From: Liolophura sinensis
Lineage: Eukaryota; Mollusca; Polyplacophora; Chitonida; Chitonidae
NCBI RefSeq assembly: GCF_032854445.1
Contig: NC_088304.1
Location: 6,895,704-6,959,703 of the forward strand
DNA length: 64,000 nt
Direction of reading: 5' to 3'
This document shows, piece by piece, positions 31,885 through 44,544 of this stretch. The stretch's first letter is position 1; the number at the start of each line of letters is the position of its first letter. Under the pieces are notes generated by a model. That model did not search any database, was not told the origin of the DNA, and was given only the letters and a program-made list of their open reading frames with translations. Made by a program: the position numbers and the translations under genes.

Positions 31885-32455
31885 CATTTCCAGCTATCGT
31901 CACAGTCGTCGTTGTTCTGGTTTTACTCTCTGTGTTGTACGGCTGTCACACTGTCGTCGCTGCTCTGGTTTTACTCTCTGTGTTGTACGGCTGTCACACT
32001 GTCGTCGCCGCTCTGGTTTTACTTTCTATGCTGTACGTCTTGTCACAGTCGTCGTTGTTCTGGTTTTACTCTCTGTGTTGTACGGCTGTCACACTGTCGT
32101 CGCTGCTCTGGTTTTACTTTCTATGCTGTACGTCTTGTCACACAGTCGTCGTTGTTTTGGTTTTACTCTCTGTGTTGTACGGCTGTCACACTGTCGTCGC
32201 TGCTCTGGTTTTACTTTCTATGCTGTACGTCTTGTCACACTGTCGTCGCTGCTCTGGTTTTACTCTCTATGTTGTACGTCTTGTCACACTGTCGTCGCTG
32301 CTCTGGTTTTACTCTCTGTGTTGTACGTCTGTCACACTGTCGTCGCTGCTCTGGTTTTAGTCTCTGTTTTGTACGTCTGTCACACTGTCGTCGCTGCTCT
32401 GGTTTTACTCTCTATGATTTACGTCTATCACACTGTCGTCGCTGCTCTGTTTTTT
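31885..32455 (+). repeat. 48-bp minisatellite, about 12 copies
   Basis: Units of TGTCACACTGTCGTCGCTGC plus TCTGGTTTTACTCTCTGTGT and TGTACGGC recur at 47-49-base spacing (TCTGG at 31,916, 31,964, 32,012, 32,059 and 32,107). Because most units are 48 bases, that is 16 codons, and contain no stops on the + strand, three overlapping open frames of 142-224 codons with a 16-residue period appear (WFYSLCCTAVTLSSL type). These look like membrane proteins but are repeat products. The unit is the right half of dispersed repeat D. Confidence 0.92.
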
Positions 32456-33693
32456 TCTTCTAAGGTATAAGCCTTTTATTATATAGTATTTCGGAATTAG
32501 TCCTGTCCAATCTATCAGCGCCAAGTCCAAACGACCCACTATTTTTTTTCAAAAAAGGACAAAACTTTGGAAAATGATTTTTAGAAAAAGCACATTCTAT
32601 ACTAAGAGCGTAACGTCACTTGTACAGGAAGTCTGTCTTCAGAGTGTATCTCCGGCTATCAGAGTTACCAGGGGCCGATTTCACAAAACCATATCTGAAT
32701 TAGGTCAAAATTTAAAACCTCTTCAAAATGCTTACATTTTGGTACAGAAAGTTGAAATTTGGATGCATTTGATCAGGTGGACACAAAATTAAAGTCGAAT
32801 AATAAACTTTAAGATCGTATTTCAAATTTTGACTAAAGTCAGAATTGGCTTCGTGGAATCGGCCGCTCTATTGGGGCCTGCATGAGAAGCCCCTGAACCC
32901 TCGACTATTAGGCTGGAATATTTCAGCCACCAAACGATATGAATCTTTCTGAAAATAAAAAACAAAAAAACACAAATTATGTAATTTATCCAGGTTTCCT
33001 ATTATAATTTTAACCACCACATAGAAACGCCCCCAAACGTATCTCCGGCTGTCTGAAATATCGGTGCCTAGACAGCCTGAGGACATTCGGCCCAGGATAC
33101 ACGTAGTATTTTCGCCGCTTCAACCCTCACCACACATCATATTGCGTTCCTCCGCACCTGAACATTTGATTATGTCGAGATCCGTGTTTAGAGCTCAGAT
33201 GAAATCCCTTTTCAATGCTGAAAAGTGGTCAGGATGCGTTTCTAGGCCTCTGTAGGATCTCGGAGCTCCCTGGGCCCAGGCAGACCCTGGATCTTCGCCA
33301 ATTAGACGTGAGAGTGGATCCGCGCTCGACAATTCCTGGCGACGCCTATTCAGAATTTCCCTCTCACATAAAGGACACAGATGGCATATGTGCCAAACCA
33401 AACAGTCTCGTATTAACCCCTCAGGATCCTAGCAGTTCTCCTATCTTTACTCGAATTCACACAGAAGGGATAACTGATATTAAGTAGTGGAGAAACGACG
33501 AGCAACTGTTGATTCTGGAAAAGAATCGCGCGGTGGGCATTTTAAACAAATACTTAAAAAAACGTTACTTCACTATTACCGTCAAGGAATACCCTATTCG
33601 CAGGGTCAGTAAACCGTCGAACACCCCATTTCCTCAATCTAGTGTCTGTTGAAGACAAATTGTCTCCTACCAAAATGGTGTGCATTTGTTTTT
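32456..33693. other. No recognisable gene; one unassigned open frame
   Basis: Mostly non-coding. The open frame 33,215-33,487 (+, 90 codons; motifs LDLRQLDVRVDPRSTIPGD and SSSPIFTRIHTEGITDIK) is GC-richer than its surroundings and could be a terminal exon, but no family is recognised. Confidence 0.35.
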
Positions 33694-34066
33694 TACTGTG
33701 TCTGTGCAACTTACCAAAGGTAAGCTGCTTTAATCCGGTCAACCACGTCTCCTCCACGAATAAAACTTACTGTGTCTGTGCAACTTACCAAAGGTAAGCT
33801 GCTTTAATCCGGTCAACCACGTCTCCTCCACGAATAAAACTTACTGTGTCTGTGCAACTTACCAAAGGTAAGCTGCTTTAATCCGGTCAACCACGTCTCC
33901 TCCACGAATAAAACTTACTGTGTCTGTGCAACTTACCAAAGGTAAGCTGCTTTAATCCGGTCAACCACGTCTCCTCCACGAATAAAACTTACTATGTCTG
34001 TGCAACTTACCAAAGGTAAGCTGCTTTAATCCGGTCAACCACGTCTCCTCCACGAATAAAACTGAC
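33694..34066. repeat. 74-bp tandem repeat, five almost identical copies
   Basis: Units with TCTGTGCAACTTACCAAAGG, TAAGCTGCTTTAATCCGGTC and CCTCCACGAATAAAAC repeat at exact 74-base spacing. The only difference noticed is ACTATGTCTG in place of ACTGTGTCTG in the last unit. Each unit contains the small palindrome CTTACCAAAGGTAAG. Such uniformity implies very recent expansion. Confidence 0.95.
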
Positions 34067-34519
34067 TGCCATCATTTAAGTAAAAATTCATACACTCACG
34101 TTAATCTGTTAATTTTAACAGAAAGCCTGTTGTCTGAGGGGTGCTAGAATGTATTCTGTTACTGCAACAGATTATTCTGGTAAATATCACACGCTTATTC
34201 TATTAATTCAACACAAAGATTATATTCGACTAACAGGACGTTATGTTGAATGTGATAGAATATCGTGTTGTAAAAACAGAAGACGTTCGAGCATCTTTCA
34301 GAAAACGGGCTTTTTATTTTTTTGAGTGTGGTGTTTTACGGCATTACGTGTCACGTGTCTGAATCACTTTGTCCATTGTGCTACACGAGTTTCTGCCAGT
34401 CTGTGAGATTATCATAGCGGATTTGTTCGATTCCATTGTATGCGAAGTGCCCTACTTTCATCCGAGTCGATTCGACAAATTGCAGACTGCTGTATATAAA
34501 CCTGTCTTTGAAAGCAAGC
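34067..34519. other. Junction sequence before the satellite domain
   Basis: Non-coding. It contains the short palindrome TCTGTTAATTTTAACAGA (34,105-34,122) and a scrap of SINE tail domain (GGTGTTTTACGGCATTACG at about 34,330). The satellite becomes recognisable from about 34,520. Confidence 0.4.
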
Positions 34520-35820
34520 ACATACAATAACTGAGAAATAAAAAATCACTCTATGAAGTTGATTTTCCGGGCCATTATTAAGATATTTCCTAAGCCTTAA
34601 CATTTTGTGATCATAAACATTATCGAATCACATGATCCTTCCTTTAATAACGATGACAGGAAAACACTTTAAGAGGAGCGTGTGGTAAATCTCGGAACCG
34701 GGTAACTCGATTGATCCCACTCTCAGATCAACCTTTTTCACCTCTCTGGAGATATGGGGGAATTGGTATCCAGCAGGGCTGTCAAAATATGAACGAATCG
34801 TGCAGATCATCATTAGGCTGAAGTCTGTAGGAGATAGTATTTACTGAGGGGCATTGATGGGTTCTGAGCCAGGACACCGATTGTCATTAGCAGTGGTGGC
34901 GAAAACACGGTATTATTATTAATAAACGCACAGTTAATTTTATAAAGTCGCCAAGATTTCAATCAAGAGATATTCTAACGTGAATCCCAAGGAGAGAAAG
35001 AATAATTATGATGTGTGCTCTATAAGGAGATGTGAATTATCTGTCAATGCCATGTACATTCATGTAGAGATTTCAGTTGGAAAATTTAAAAAACTTGTCC
35101 AGTTTGTCTGTTCAGTTGACCTAAACAACATTTTAGAGCATGTTGGTTTTTGTCATAATAAATTAATAATAAATTAATTCGTATTATTTCATATACACTG
35201 TAGTATATGAACTTCTCTTTATCAGACCAAAATGTTTTTCCATTGGTGAGAATAAGACTTTGGAATTTCCTCAATCGACACCAGACAAACGCTTGAGACA
35301 GAGCGGAGAATTTGTAATATGGAGTCTATTTCATATCCAATATCCTACCGATAAATACATTAAATATTATCTATTATAGTTTCATGTATCATCATTGCTA
35401 TTAATGCGATCAGGGAACCACGTTTATGTTTTGACACTACTGTCAGCATATTCTAGAAACAATCAACCAAAAATTTCATCTCAACGTCTCCCTTTTTCGG
35501 CCTTTTGTAGAATAGCTCCTTTGCACAAGGACAGTGTGTAGTATTCTTCTCGATTACATCACCTGACTTCAGGACACGCAAGGCATATTGATATGATCTA
35601 CAACATACAAAACATTGTACAATGTGCGTGTAGAGTTATTGTTTATTTGCGTCAGTGGGAATACTGTATGTGTGCTTTCTGACTGGCCACGCCTCCTATA
35701 AATGTTAATGTGTATATCTAAAGTAAGAGATGAACTAGCGAATAATGATCGGGTACGTCTTACATATACTGACCTCTGTTGATGAGAGTATAGATTACTC
35801 TAGATCGCTATAACCACACA
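34520..35820 (+). repeat. Monomer A, set 1
   Basis: First and most diverged copy at the array edge (landmark at 34,682 as TGTGGTAAATCTCGGAACCG). It is a short type: the CCAAAATGTTTTTCCATTGG block follows about 530 bases after the landmark and the later monomer blocks are absent, as in A'. Confidence 0.75.
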
Positions 35821-37689
35821 ATTGTCTTCTAAACTGACAAAAATTACACAAAAATAGATAGTAAAACCATAAAGAGATAGACACCAATACACAAAGTGGA
35901 TTTCTAAGACATTTATTAATATTTTACACAGCCTAAAAACTCTATAGTCTACAAACCTTATCGAATCACGTGATATTTCCGTTAACAGCGCGAGAAAACG
36001 ATGACAAGGGCGCATTTTAAGAGAAGCGTCTGGTAAATCTCGAAACCGGATAACTAGATTAGTTCAGATCAATCTTTCCAACCTTTACGAAAGTATACAG
36101 CAGGGCTATCTAAATATGAACAAGCCATGCAGATCATGGTTTGGCTGACGTCTGTAGGAGATAGTAGTTACTGAAAAACACTCATAGGTTGTTAGCCAGG
36201 GCACCGACTGTCATTAGCCGCAACTTTATCCATTAGTCGTAGACATTTGTATCAGGTGCTGATGGCAAAACAAGGGGAATAATTAATAAAAACGAACCGG
36301 TACAGTTAATTTAAGTCGCACAATGCAGTCAGATTCTCATGTGAATTCTGGTGAGAGAAAGGTTGATTGTAGCGTGTGACCTATTAGGAGATGTAAATTA
36401 TTTGTTAGTGCCATGTGCATCGATGCAGAGATTGTAATTGATGTAAAATCTAAAATCGCAATTGTTGTTGGCGTCTGAGGATTCAAAGGTGGACCCTTTT
36501 CCAGTATGAACAACATTCCCTATTATATATATACGTAATTAAATATTACGGCTTTCGTAAATTTTGGTCTGTGTCAGGACAAACAGAGAGAGGCTAGCAG
36601 GCATATCAGGGTGATATGAAAGTGTAGCATTTCCCAGCAGATCTGCCTGAAGTTAGCAGGCAACGCTCTGTAATATCCAGGACGCAGTTACATCTGGACA
36701 GCTCAACCCTTCTCAAGTGTTCCTCAGCAGACAAAAAAGACTTATTTGTTAGGGATTGACGTCGCTTAGATCTGCTCAGACGTAAATTAAATTTCGGACG
36801 ACATCGCCAGATCTTAAGTCGGTATTACTGAACAGCCAGACGTGTCGATGAAAACGGCATTGCTCTGAGCCTCTGAAAGACTTCATCAAAGCACCGGGTT
36901 TTATTTACAGGTCCCCGGTAGAAAACCTTTAGGACATTTTTTCCGTCGCAGAAATATCAGTCAGCCCTTTGCGTTAATTCGACCACAGGAGATCGATTCT
37001 AGAGAGGAGAGCGAGACGTGTGGATTCTGAGGGTAAATAACCAACTGTTTGGTTTGCCATAATTTTATGCCCGAATCGGAAATTTTGTTGACGTAACAGG
37101 GGTGCCAAGGGAGGAGAATCGAAATTGAAATTTATCCACATGTCTTCATTACAAAATAAGAAATGAGCAAGGCCATACAAGGTGTGGGTGGTTTGGCGAT
37201 CGCTTTTTACAGAGCAGTAACGTGAAAACATAGACATTCCTGATGTAGTTGTTCAAGCCATACAAAACTGATATCATTAATTGATTTTGTGATAATTGTC
37301 GAATTCATCAATTTTCTATGCACATGATACCTGTCAGGCCAATAGTGTATAGAAAACTGTACTTCTGGGAAAAAAACTGCAGCCCTTCACCACCCACTTC
37401 TAAAACATTCTAACATATGAAGAAATCCGAACATTGCAGAAAAAGCTGGATTCGAGCTTGCGACCTGACTGTCCAGGGAATTATCGGCTGTGGTGAGGGC
37501 AACCTTGACTCAAGCTGATTTTCTTGGTCTACATTATAAAATAAATCGATTCTTTCTCACATATAATTAGATAAAATGGGAAATAAATCGAAACTAGCAG
37601 CTAATGATTATTCTTTGGTTATGTGCTTTACAGATAAGGGATAAAAGAACCGGTATACACGTAAGCATAAATTATTATAAATTAGACGA
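35821..37689 (+). repeat. Monomer B, set 1
   Basis: Landmark at about 36,029 (TGGTAAATCTCGAAACCGGA). Almost identical to B' (47,581) through GGATTGACGTCGCTTAGATC and GATCGATTCTAGAGAGGAGA. It ends with a GCTGGATTCGAGCTTGCGAC block at about 37,448. Confidence 0.85.
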
Positions 37690-39820
37690 CAACAGTCATA
37701 AAATAATTTTCTAGACTAATCAATTCACTAATATTTTACACGGCCCGAAAATCTTGTAATCATAAACCCTATCGAACCACGTTATGTTCCCCGTTATAAC
37801 GATGACACGGTAACACATTGAGAGCAGCTTGTGGTAAGTATCGGAACCAGGTATCTCCATTTATTCCACTCTCCTTTCAGACCTCTATGGAGATATGTGG
37901 AATTTATTATCCAGCAGGGCTATCTAAATATGAACGAGCTGTGCAGATCATCATTAGGCTGATGTCTGTAGGAGACAGTAATTACTGATGGGCACTGAGC
38001 CAGGACAACAATTGTCATTAGCCTTGAAACCGTGTAGAATACAGCGGTTCTATACATTTATATCATACACTGATGGCAAAAAGCGGGCGGGGGATAATTA
38101 ATACAGTACATTTAAAAAGTCCCGAAGATTTTAATGAAATGAGATCCTTATGTGAATTCTTGAGAGATTGGATGTAGTGAGCGACATACTAGGAGATGTA
38201 AATTATTTGTTAGTGCCATGTACATTGACGCAGAGATTGTAAATGACGTGGAATCTAAACTCGCAGTTGGTGTTGCCGTCAGTGGATTCGAAGATACAAG
38301 GTTATTATTGAACAGCCTGACGTGTCAATGCAACCCGCATCGCCCTGAGTCTCTGAAAGACTCAATCCCCCAGGGTTTATTTACAGTCCACCGATAAAGA
38401 GCCTTTAGGACATTTTTTCCGTCGCAGAAATATCAGTGAGCCCTTTGCGTTAATTCGGCCACAGGAGATCGATTCTAGAGAGGAGAGCCAGACGTGTGCA
38501 TCCTGAGTGTAAATAACCAACTGTTTGGTTTGGCACAATTTTTATGCCAGCAGTGGAACTTTTGTTGACGTAACGGGGCCGTCAAGGGAAGGTGAAATTT
38601 ATCCAAATGTCTTGATTACCAAATAGTAATTGAGAAACCAAGTGTGCATTAAAGGCCATGCAGGCTGTGGGTGGTATGGTTATGGCTTTTTACAGAGCAA
38701 TAAAGTTAAACCATAAATTTATTGATGTTCTTCCTCAATCCATACAAAATGAGTCTGCAAGCTTTGGATTCGAGCTTGCGACCTCAGTGACCAGGAGATT
38801 ATCAGCTTTGGTGAGAGCAACCCTCCGATATAACATGGAGAATAAATATCAAAACACTTCTTCCTACCCATTTACTAAGACGCAGCCAATCAACGCGTAC
38901 AGCCTTCCCCTTATTATTCAGTATTAAGTCAGGTAAGTCTCAAACTTGTGTTAAGTACAAGACGAATGGAGATTCAGCTTGGGCCTGTATTTGTTCTCAT
39001 AATGATTTATTGTTTTTTGCGTGAATGGGAGTACTGTAAGTGCTGATTAATGTTGCTACCTGATGTTCATTTATAAATCGAAACTAGCAGAGATCAGAAA
39101 ACTATCGCCGGGCCATCCAGGCTGTGAGTGGCTGATATGTTTTTTTACAGAGCAGTAAAGTGAAGTTACAGATTTTAACTATGTTGTTCCTCGATCCGTA
39201 CAAAATATATGAGAGAATTTAGTATAATTGATTTAATCAACAGATTTAGTGAGAAAGGCCAAACTCATTATGTTTCCACCTACACGAAAGTGGTCAGGGT
39301 TACAGGTGTAAGAATCTGCAACCCTTCACCTGACACTTCTGAAACCTCCTAACTTAAAGTCACAGCCAACTTGAAGTTAGAGCGAGAGTTGGATTCGAGC
39401 CTACAACCTTACTGGGGATTATCGGCTGTGGTGAGAAAAGCTTTGGCTCATCTTGGCTCTTTTGTGGAGACTTTTGTACACATTTGGAAATCTTTTCTTG
39501 ATCGACATTCATGTATGTAGATGAGTACAAGTCTTTGCACATATGTGGTTAGTAAATACCAAGACGGTGTAGCCGTCCAGGACGGAGATGACCAGCGCCT
39601 TGTTGTTTCCTTAATATGCAGAGTGCACGATCAGATAAGTAAGAAAACTGTCTGCGTGAGTGGGATTACTGTATGTGCTCCAACTGACTGGCCATCTTTC
39701 TTAATCTTAATGTGAAAATCTAAAGTAACGGAACAGCTATCGGTTAATAATCGAATACGTGTTACATATACTGATGTTGATGAGAGAATAGCTTACTTTA
39801 AATGGCCATCACCACAACAT
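37690..39820 (+). repeat. Monomer C, set 1
   Basis: Landmark variant GTGGTAAGTATCGGAACCAG (37,831), diagnostic of C in all three sets. It contains two copies of the TTGGATTCGAGC-type block (38,765 and 39,390), so it is itself composite. It lacks about 57 bases near 38,826 that C' retains. Confidence 0.85.
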
Positions 39821-42480
39821 TGTCTTCTATACTGACAAAGTTACACAGAAATAGATAATAAAACCATACACTGACATTTATTAATATTTTACACAGCCCC
39901 AAAATTCTATCGTCTATAAATCTTATCGAATCACGTGATGTTTCCGTTAGTAACGCGAGATAACGACCACGGGAGAGCAATTTTAGAGGAGCGTCTGGTA
40001 AATCTCGGAACCGGGTAACTCCATTACTCCCACTCTCAGATCAACCCTTTTCGACCCCTCTGGGGATATCGCGGTATTGGTATCCAGCAGAGCTATCAAA
40101 ATATGAACAAGCCGTTCAGATCATCATGAGGCTGGTGTCTGTTGGAGATAGTAATTATTGAGAGGCATTGACGGGTTCTAAGCCAGGGTACCTAACTTTT
40201 TTAGAAGAATAGTTATGCAGAATACAGCTGTCCTAGACATTTATATCAGACTAGAACGACATAAAGGGGAATAATTTTTAAAAAATATACAGTTCATTTA
40301 AAAAGACGTGAAGATCTTACGGATGTGAAATTTTCATGTGAATACTACTGCGATAAAGGCTGATTGTAGCGTTTGATCTAAAAGAGTATGTGAATTATGA
40401 GTCAATGCCAGGTGTATTGATGTAGAGAAGTTGGAGAGGACTAAAAGGTGTGTTTACTTAACAATGTGATGCCTTGGATATCAAGCGATGTTGTAGTCCC
40501 TGACTCTAAACATGCAATGGTCTTGTATTTTTTCGCAGACGAAAGCCATGCGGGAAATCGAAGTGTATTGATGTAGAGAATTTGGAGAGGACAAAAAGGT
40601 GTGTTTACCTAAGAACGTGATGCCTTGGATAACAAGCGATGTTAGAGTCCGTGGCTGCAAACATACAATGGTCTTGTATTTTTTCGAAAGTCATGCGGGA
40701 AATCGTTGTGTATTTGTCCTGTGCTACCTACTTTTACAAGCTAGCACCTACCAAGATAACGTTTTCTACACTTTCAAATCTTTTTTGAAAATGTTACTTT
40801 GTGTCACAATAAATTTTATCATTTAGACACTGGAATATGTCACCCTCTCTTTAATACAACAAAATATTTTTCATCAAAATCCCACCTGTAAATGACAAAA
40901 ATGGCCATGGTATCATTGGTATCATCACTGTTAGCATGCTAAAGAAACAAACACCAAAAATCTCATTCTTTCCGCTCGGAGGTCTCTGGTTTCTAATGTT
41001 TAATTCTTGTTGCAATACCTCCTTTTGCAAAGAATACAGTTTTTTCTTGATGATATCTCCTCACTTCACGACAAACAGAGAGATGCTAGAAGGTATATCC
41101 AGGTGATGTCAAAGTGTTGCGTTTCACAGATCTGTCTGAAGTTAGCAGACAATGCTCTCTAATATCTACGTCACAGTTACATATGGACAGCACAGCCCTT
41201 CTCAAGTGTTCCTTAGAAGACAACACAGACGTATTTGTTAAGGATTGGTGTAGCGGAGATCTGCTCAGATGTAAATTGAATTTAAGGCGCCATCCACAGG
41301 TGTTAAGGAGGTAATAATGAACAGCCCGACGTGTCGATTCAACCCGCATCGCCCTGAGTCTCTGAAAGACTCCATCCACCAGGTTTATTTTTACAGTCCA
41401 CCGCTAAAGAACCTTTAGGACATTTTTTCTGTCACAGAAGTATCAGAGAACCCTGCGCGTTAAATCGGCCACAAAAAATCAATACTATAGACGAAATCGA
41501 TACGTGTGGATCTTAAGTGTATATAAGCAACTGTTTTGTTTGGCACAATTTTTATGCCAGCAGCGGAACTTTTCTTGACTTAACGGAGCTGCCCAGACAC
41601 GGGAATAGAAGCCGAAATTTATCCAGATGTCTTGATTGCAAAATAGGAATTGATCAACAAACTGTAAGTGAAAACAATCACTAAGCCATGCAGGGTTTAG
41701 GTGGTTGGTGGCAGCTTTTTACAGAGCAGTAAAGTGAAACCGTAGACTTTATTTTTGTTGTTCCTCGATCAGTGCAAAATTGATATCAATAACTGATTTA
41801 GTGAAAATGGTTGTACGCATTAATTTTCTATTTACCTGATACCCGCCATGTTAATTGTGTAAGAAAACTCCACACTTTCACCTTTCACTTTTTAAAACTT
41901 AAAACTAACTTAGAACGACAACCGACGCAAGAGCTGGATTCGAGCTTGCTACCTCACTGACAAGGGTATTATCAGCTTTGGTTAGACCAGCCTTGGCTCA
42001 TGCTGACTCGTGTCGAAAACATTTGTACACATTTGGAAACATTTTCTAACCCAATATATGTAAAATAAAACCAGTTTTTTGCACGTATACATATGTACAG
42101 TGGAGAATAATCATCAAAACCGCTCTTCCCAACATTCAACACGGAGTCACTCCACGCTTACAGCCTTCCATTTATTATGTCGTGCCAAGTCAGGTGAGAA
42201 CCAAGATTGTTTTAGATACGAACCCAATTGGGCTTCAGCTTGAACCTACATTTGTACTCAGAATGATTTATTGTTTATTTGCGTGAGTGGGAGTACTTTA
42301 TGTGTAGTGACTGATTAATGGCGCTACGTAATGTAAATGTGTGAATCGAAACTAATAGCTCAGCTAGCGATTACTGTTCGGACATGTGTTATACAGGCAG
42401 TCATCTCTGTTAACGACAACAGACCAGTATAAATAGAAGCAGGAATTATTACAAATTAGACGACCATTACATTGAAATTG
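39821..42480 (+). repeat. Monomer D, set 1 (longest)
   Basis: Landmark at 39,994. It includes the D-specific 151-bp tandem duplication (40,412-40,706) and a CACTTCACGACAAACAGAGA block. Open frames 40,599-40,826 (+) and 41,086-41,379 (-) recur in D' and D'' simply because the DNA is conserved. Confidence 0.85.
40412..40706 (+). repeat. 151-bp direct duplication inside monomer D
   Basis: GTGTATTGATGTAGAGAA starts at 40,412 and 40,563. Both units contain GTGATGCCTTGGATA, CAAGCGATGTT, CAATGGTCTTGTATTTTTTC and CATGCGGGAAATCG. The units are diverged from each other but are each conserved between sets. Confidence 0.85.
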
Positions 42481-44544
42481 TTTTCTAGACAGATCATATT
42501 CCACAGAAACAGGATTATAAAAGACAAACACCATTACATCAAGTGGCTTTTTCTAGTAATTTACTAATATATTGCACAGTCCGAAAGTCTTGTAATCATA
42601 AACCCTATGGAACCGCGTGACGTTTTCCGTTAATGACGATGGCCGAAAAGCATTTTAAGAGGAGCGTATGGTCAATCTCGGAACCGGGTAACTCGATAAA
42701 TCCCACTCTCAGACCAACCTTTTTCACCTCTCTGGAGATATGGGGGAATTGGTATCCAGCAGGGCTGTCAAAATATGAACAAGCCGCCCAGATCATCATT
42801 AGGCTGATGTCTGTAGGAGATAGTAATTACGGAAGGGCATTGATGTGTTCTGAGCCAGGTCACCGATTGTAATTAACCGTGGTCTCAGACATTTATATTA
42901 GACACTGATGGTAACAGAAAACGAATAGTTAATAAAAATGTACAGTTTTTTTAAAACTTCGCAAAGATTTCAATGAAGTGAGATTCTGATTAAATACTAT
43001 TGAGAGAAATATTGTTTGTAGCGTGTGCCCTATAGGCCTACACGTCGATGCCATGAACACTGAGACTTTGAAGTATCGCTGAAGGGGTCAACACGACAGG
43101 TACGAGTGTAGATCATGCTGAGAAATCGCGAATCACAGTTTCTGCTGTCGTCTGTGGCTTAAAGCTTACATTTGCAGTACATGAACGCCTTTCTCATGGG
43201 TGTAGGAAGTCGGGTTCAGGGCAGTTTTCAGCATTTTCACATTTTCGGACTATTCCCAACAATATTCTTTATTAAAGATATCGGGTACTTAAATAATGTT
43301 AAAAATAGTAAAATTTAAGGCGTTCGAAAATTCCTGTGTGTCACAACAAAGTACAAGGTTTGGCAAATGTACGCTTTGCAATTTATCACCCTCTCGTATA
43401 AATGAAAAAATTTTCGCGAGGGGGGCGGGGGGGGGGGGGTGTACAGATAAGGCTTTGAAATTTCCTGAATGAAAACCAGAAAGAGTCTTGCGTCCTTAAA
43501 GCGGTAACAGATAAAATGCAGTCTACTTCATATCCGATCGCCATCCGGTAGGCATGTATGCAAACTGTGGCCGTCATCTTCATTACAGTTACCAATTACC
43601 ATTGTTGATATAAATACGAATGCAGCCATGTTGTTTTGTGACATCACTTTTTTTTATCTCCTCAATCAATCTTGTCTCCTTCTATAGTTTTTCTTTAGTG
43701 CACGAACAGAGCTCCTTTAATGCAAGAATATATTCTTGATTATACCACATTATTATTTTCTCCGCCTATAGTGAGAGGTTAGAAGGCATGTTAAGGTGAT
43801 ATAAAAGTGTAGCATTTCACAGCAGATCTGTCTGAAGTTAGCAGGCAATGCTCTGTAATATCCACGACGCAGTTACATATGGACAGCTCAACCCTTCTCA
43901 AGTGTTTCTCAGCAGACAAAAAAGACATATTTGTTAGGGTCGCGTGTCGCGGAAATCTCTTCAGATATAAATTGATTTTTGAACACCATTGCTAGATCTT
44001 AAGCCGGCAATACAGAACAACCCGACGTGTGGGTACACACGGCATTGTTCTGAGCCCCTAAAAGACTTCATCGAACCACCAGGGTTCATTTACTGGTCAA
44101 AGCCAAAGAACCTTTAGGACATTTTTTTCGTCGCAGAAATATCAATGAACCTTTTCCGTCAGTTCATCTCGATGAGATCGATTCCATATCTAGAAGAGCG
44201 AGACGTGTGAATCCTGATATAATGATATTTAATTTTCTGTGTGCATGATACCGGTCAGGCTAATAGTGTATAGAAAACTGTTGTTCTGGAAGTAAACTGC
44301 AACCCTTCTTCAGCCACTTTTAATACATACCAAATTAAAAACAAATCCGAACGTTGCAGAAAGAGCCTGATTCGAGCTTGCGACCTCACTGGCGATGGGA
44401 TTATCGGCTGTGGTGAAAGCAACCTTGACTCGTGCTGGCTCGTGGCGAAAACTTTTGGAATTATTTTGTATGTCTACATATGTAAAATAAACACAATTCT
44501 TTCGCACATATACATATATAAAATTGAGAATAAATACAAACTAG
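42481..44544 (+). repeat. Monomer E, set 1
   Basis: Landmark variant ATGGTCAATCTCGGAACCGG (42,668). It carries an E-specific segment with a G-run of about 15 bases (43,420-43,439) and the CTTCATATCCGATCGCCATC block, also present in E'. Confidence 0.82.

Noticed and set aside
33215-33487. 90-codon open frame of higher GC content
   Set aside because: No recognisable domain, and there is no clear acceptor or partner exon. Noted as unassigned only.
41086-41379. 97-codon open frame (-) and 66-codon frame (+, 41,114-41,314) conserved at 52,925 and 63,436
   Set aside because: Conservation is expected from near-identical repeat sets. Opposite-strand frames are conserved equally and substitutions show no obvious synonymous preference.
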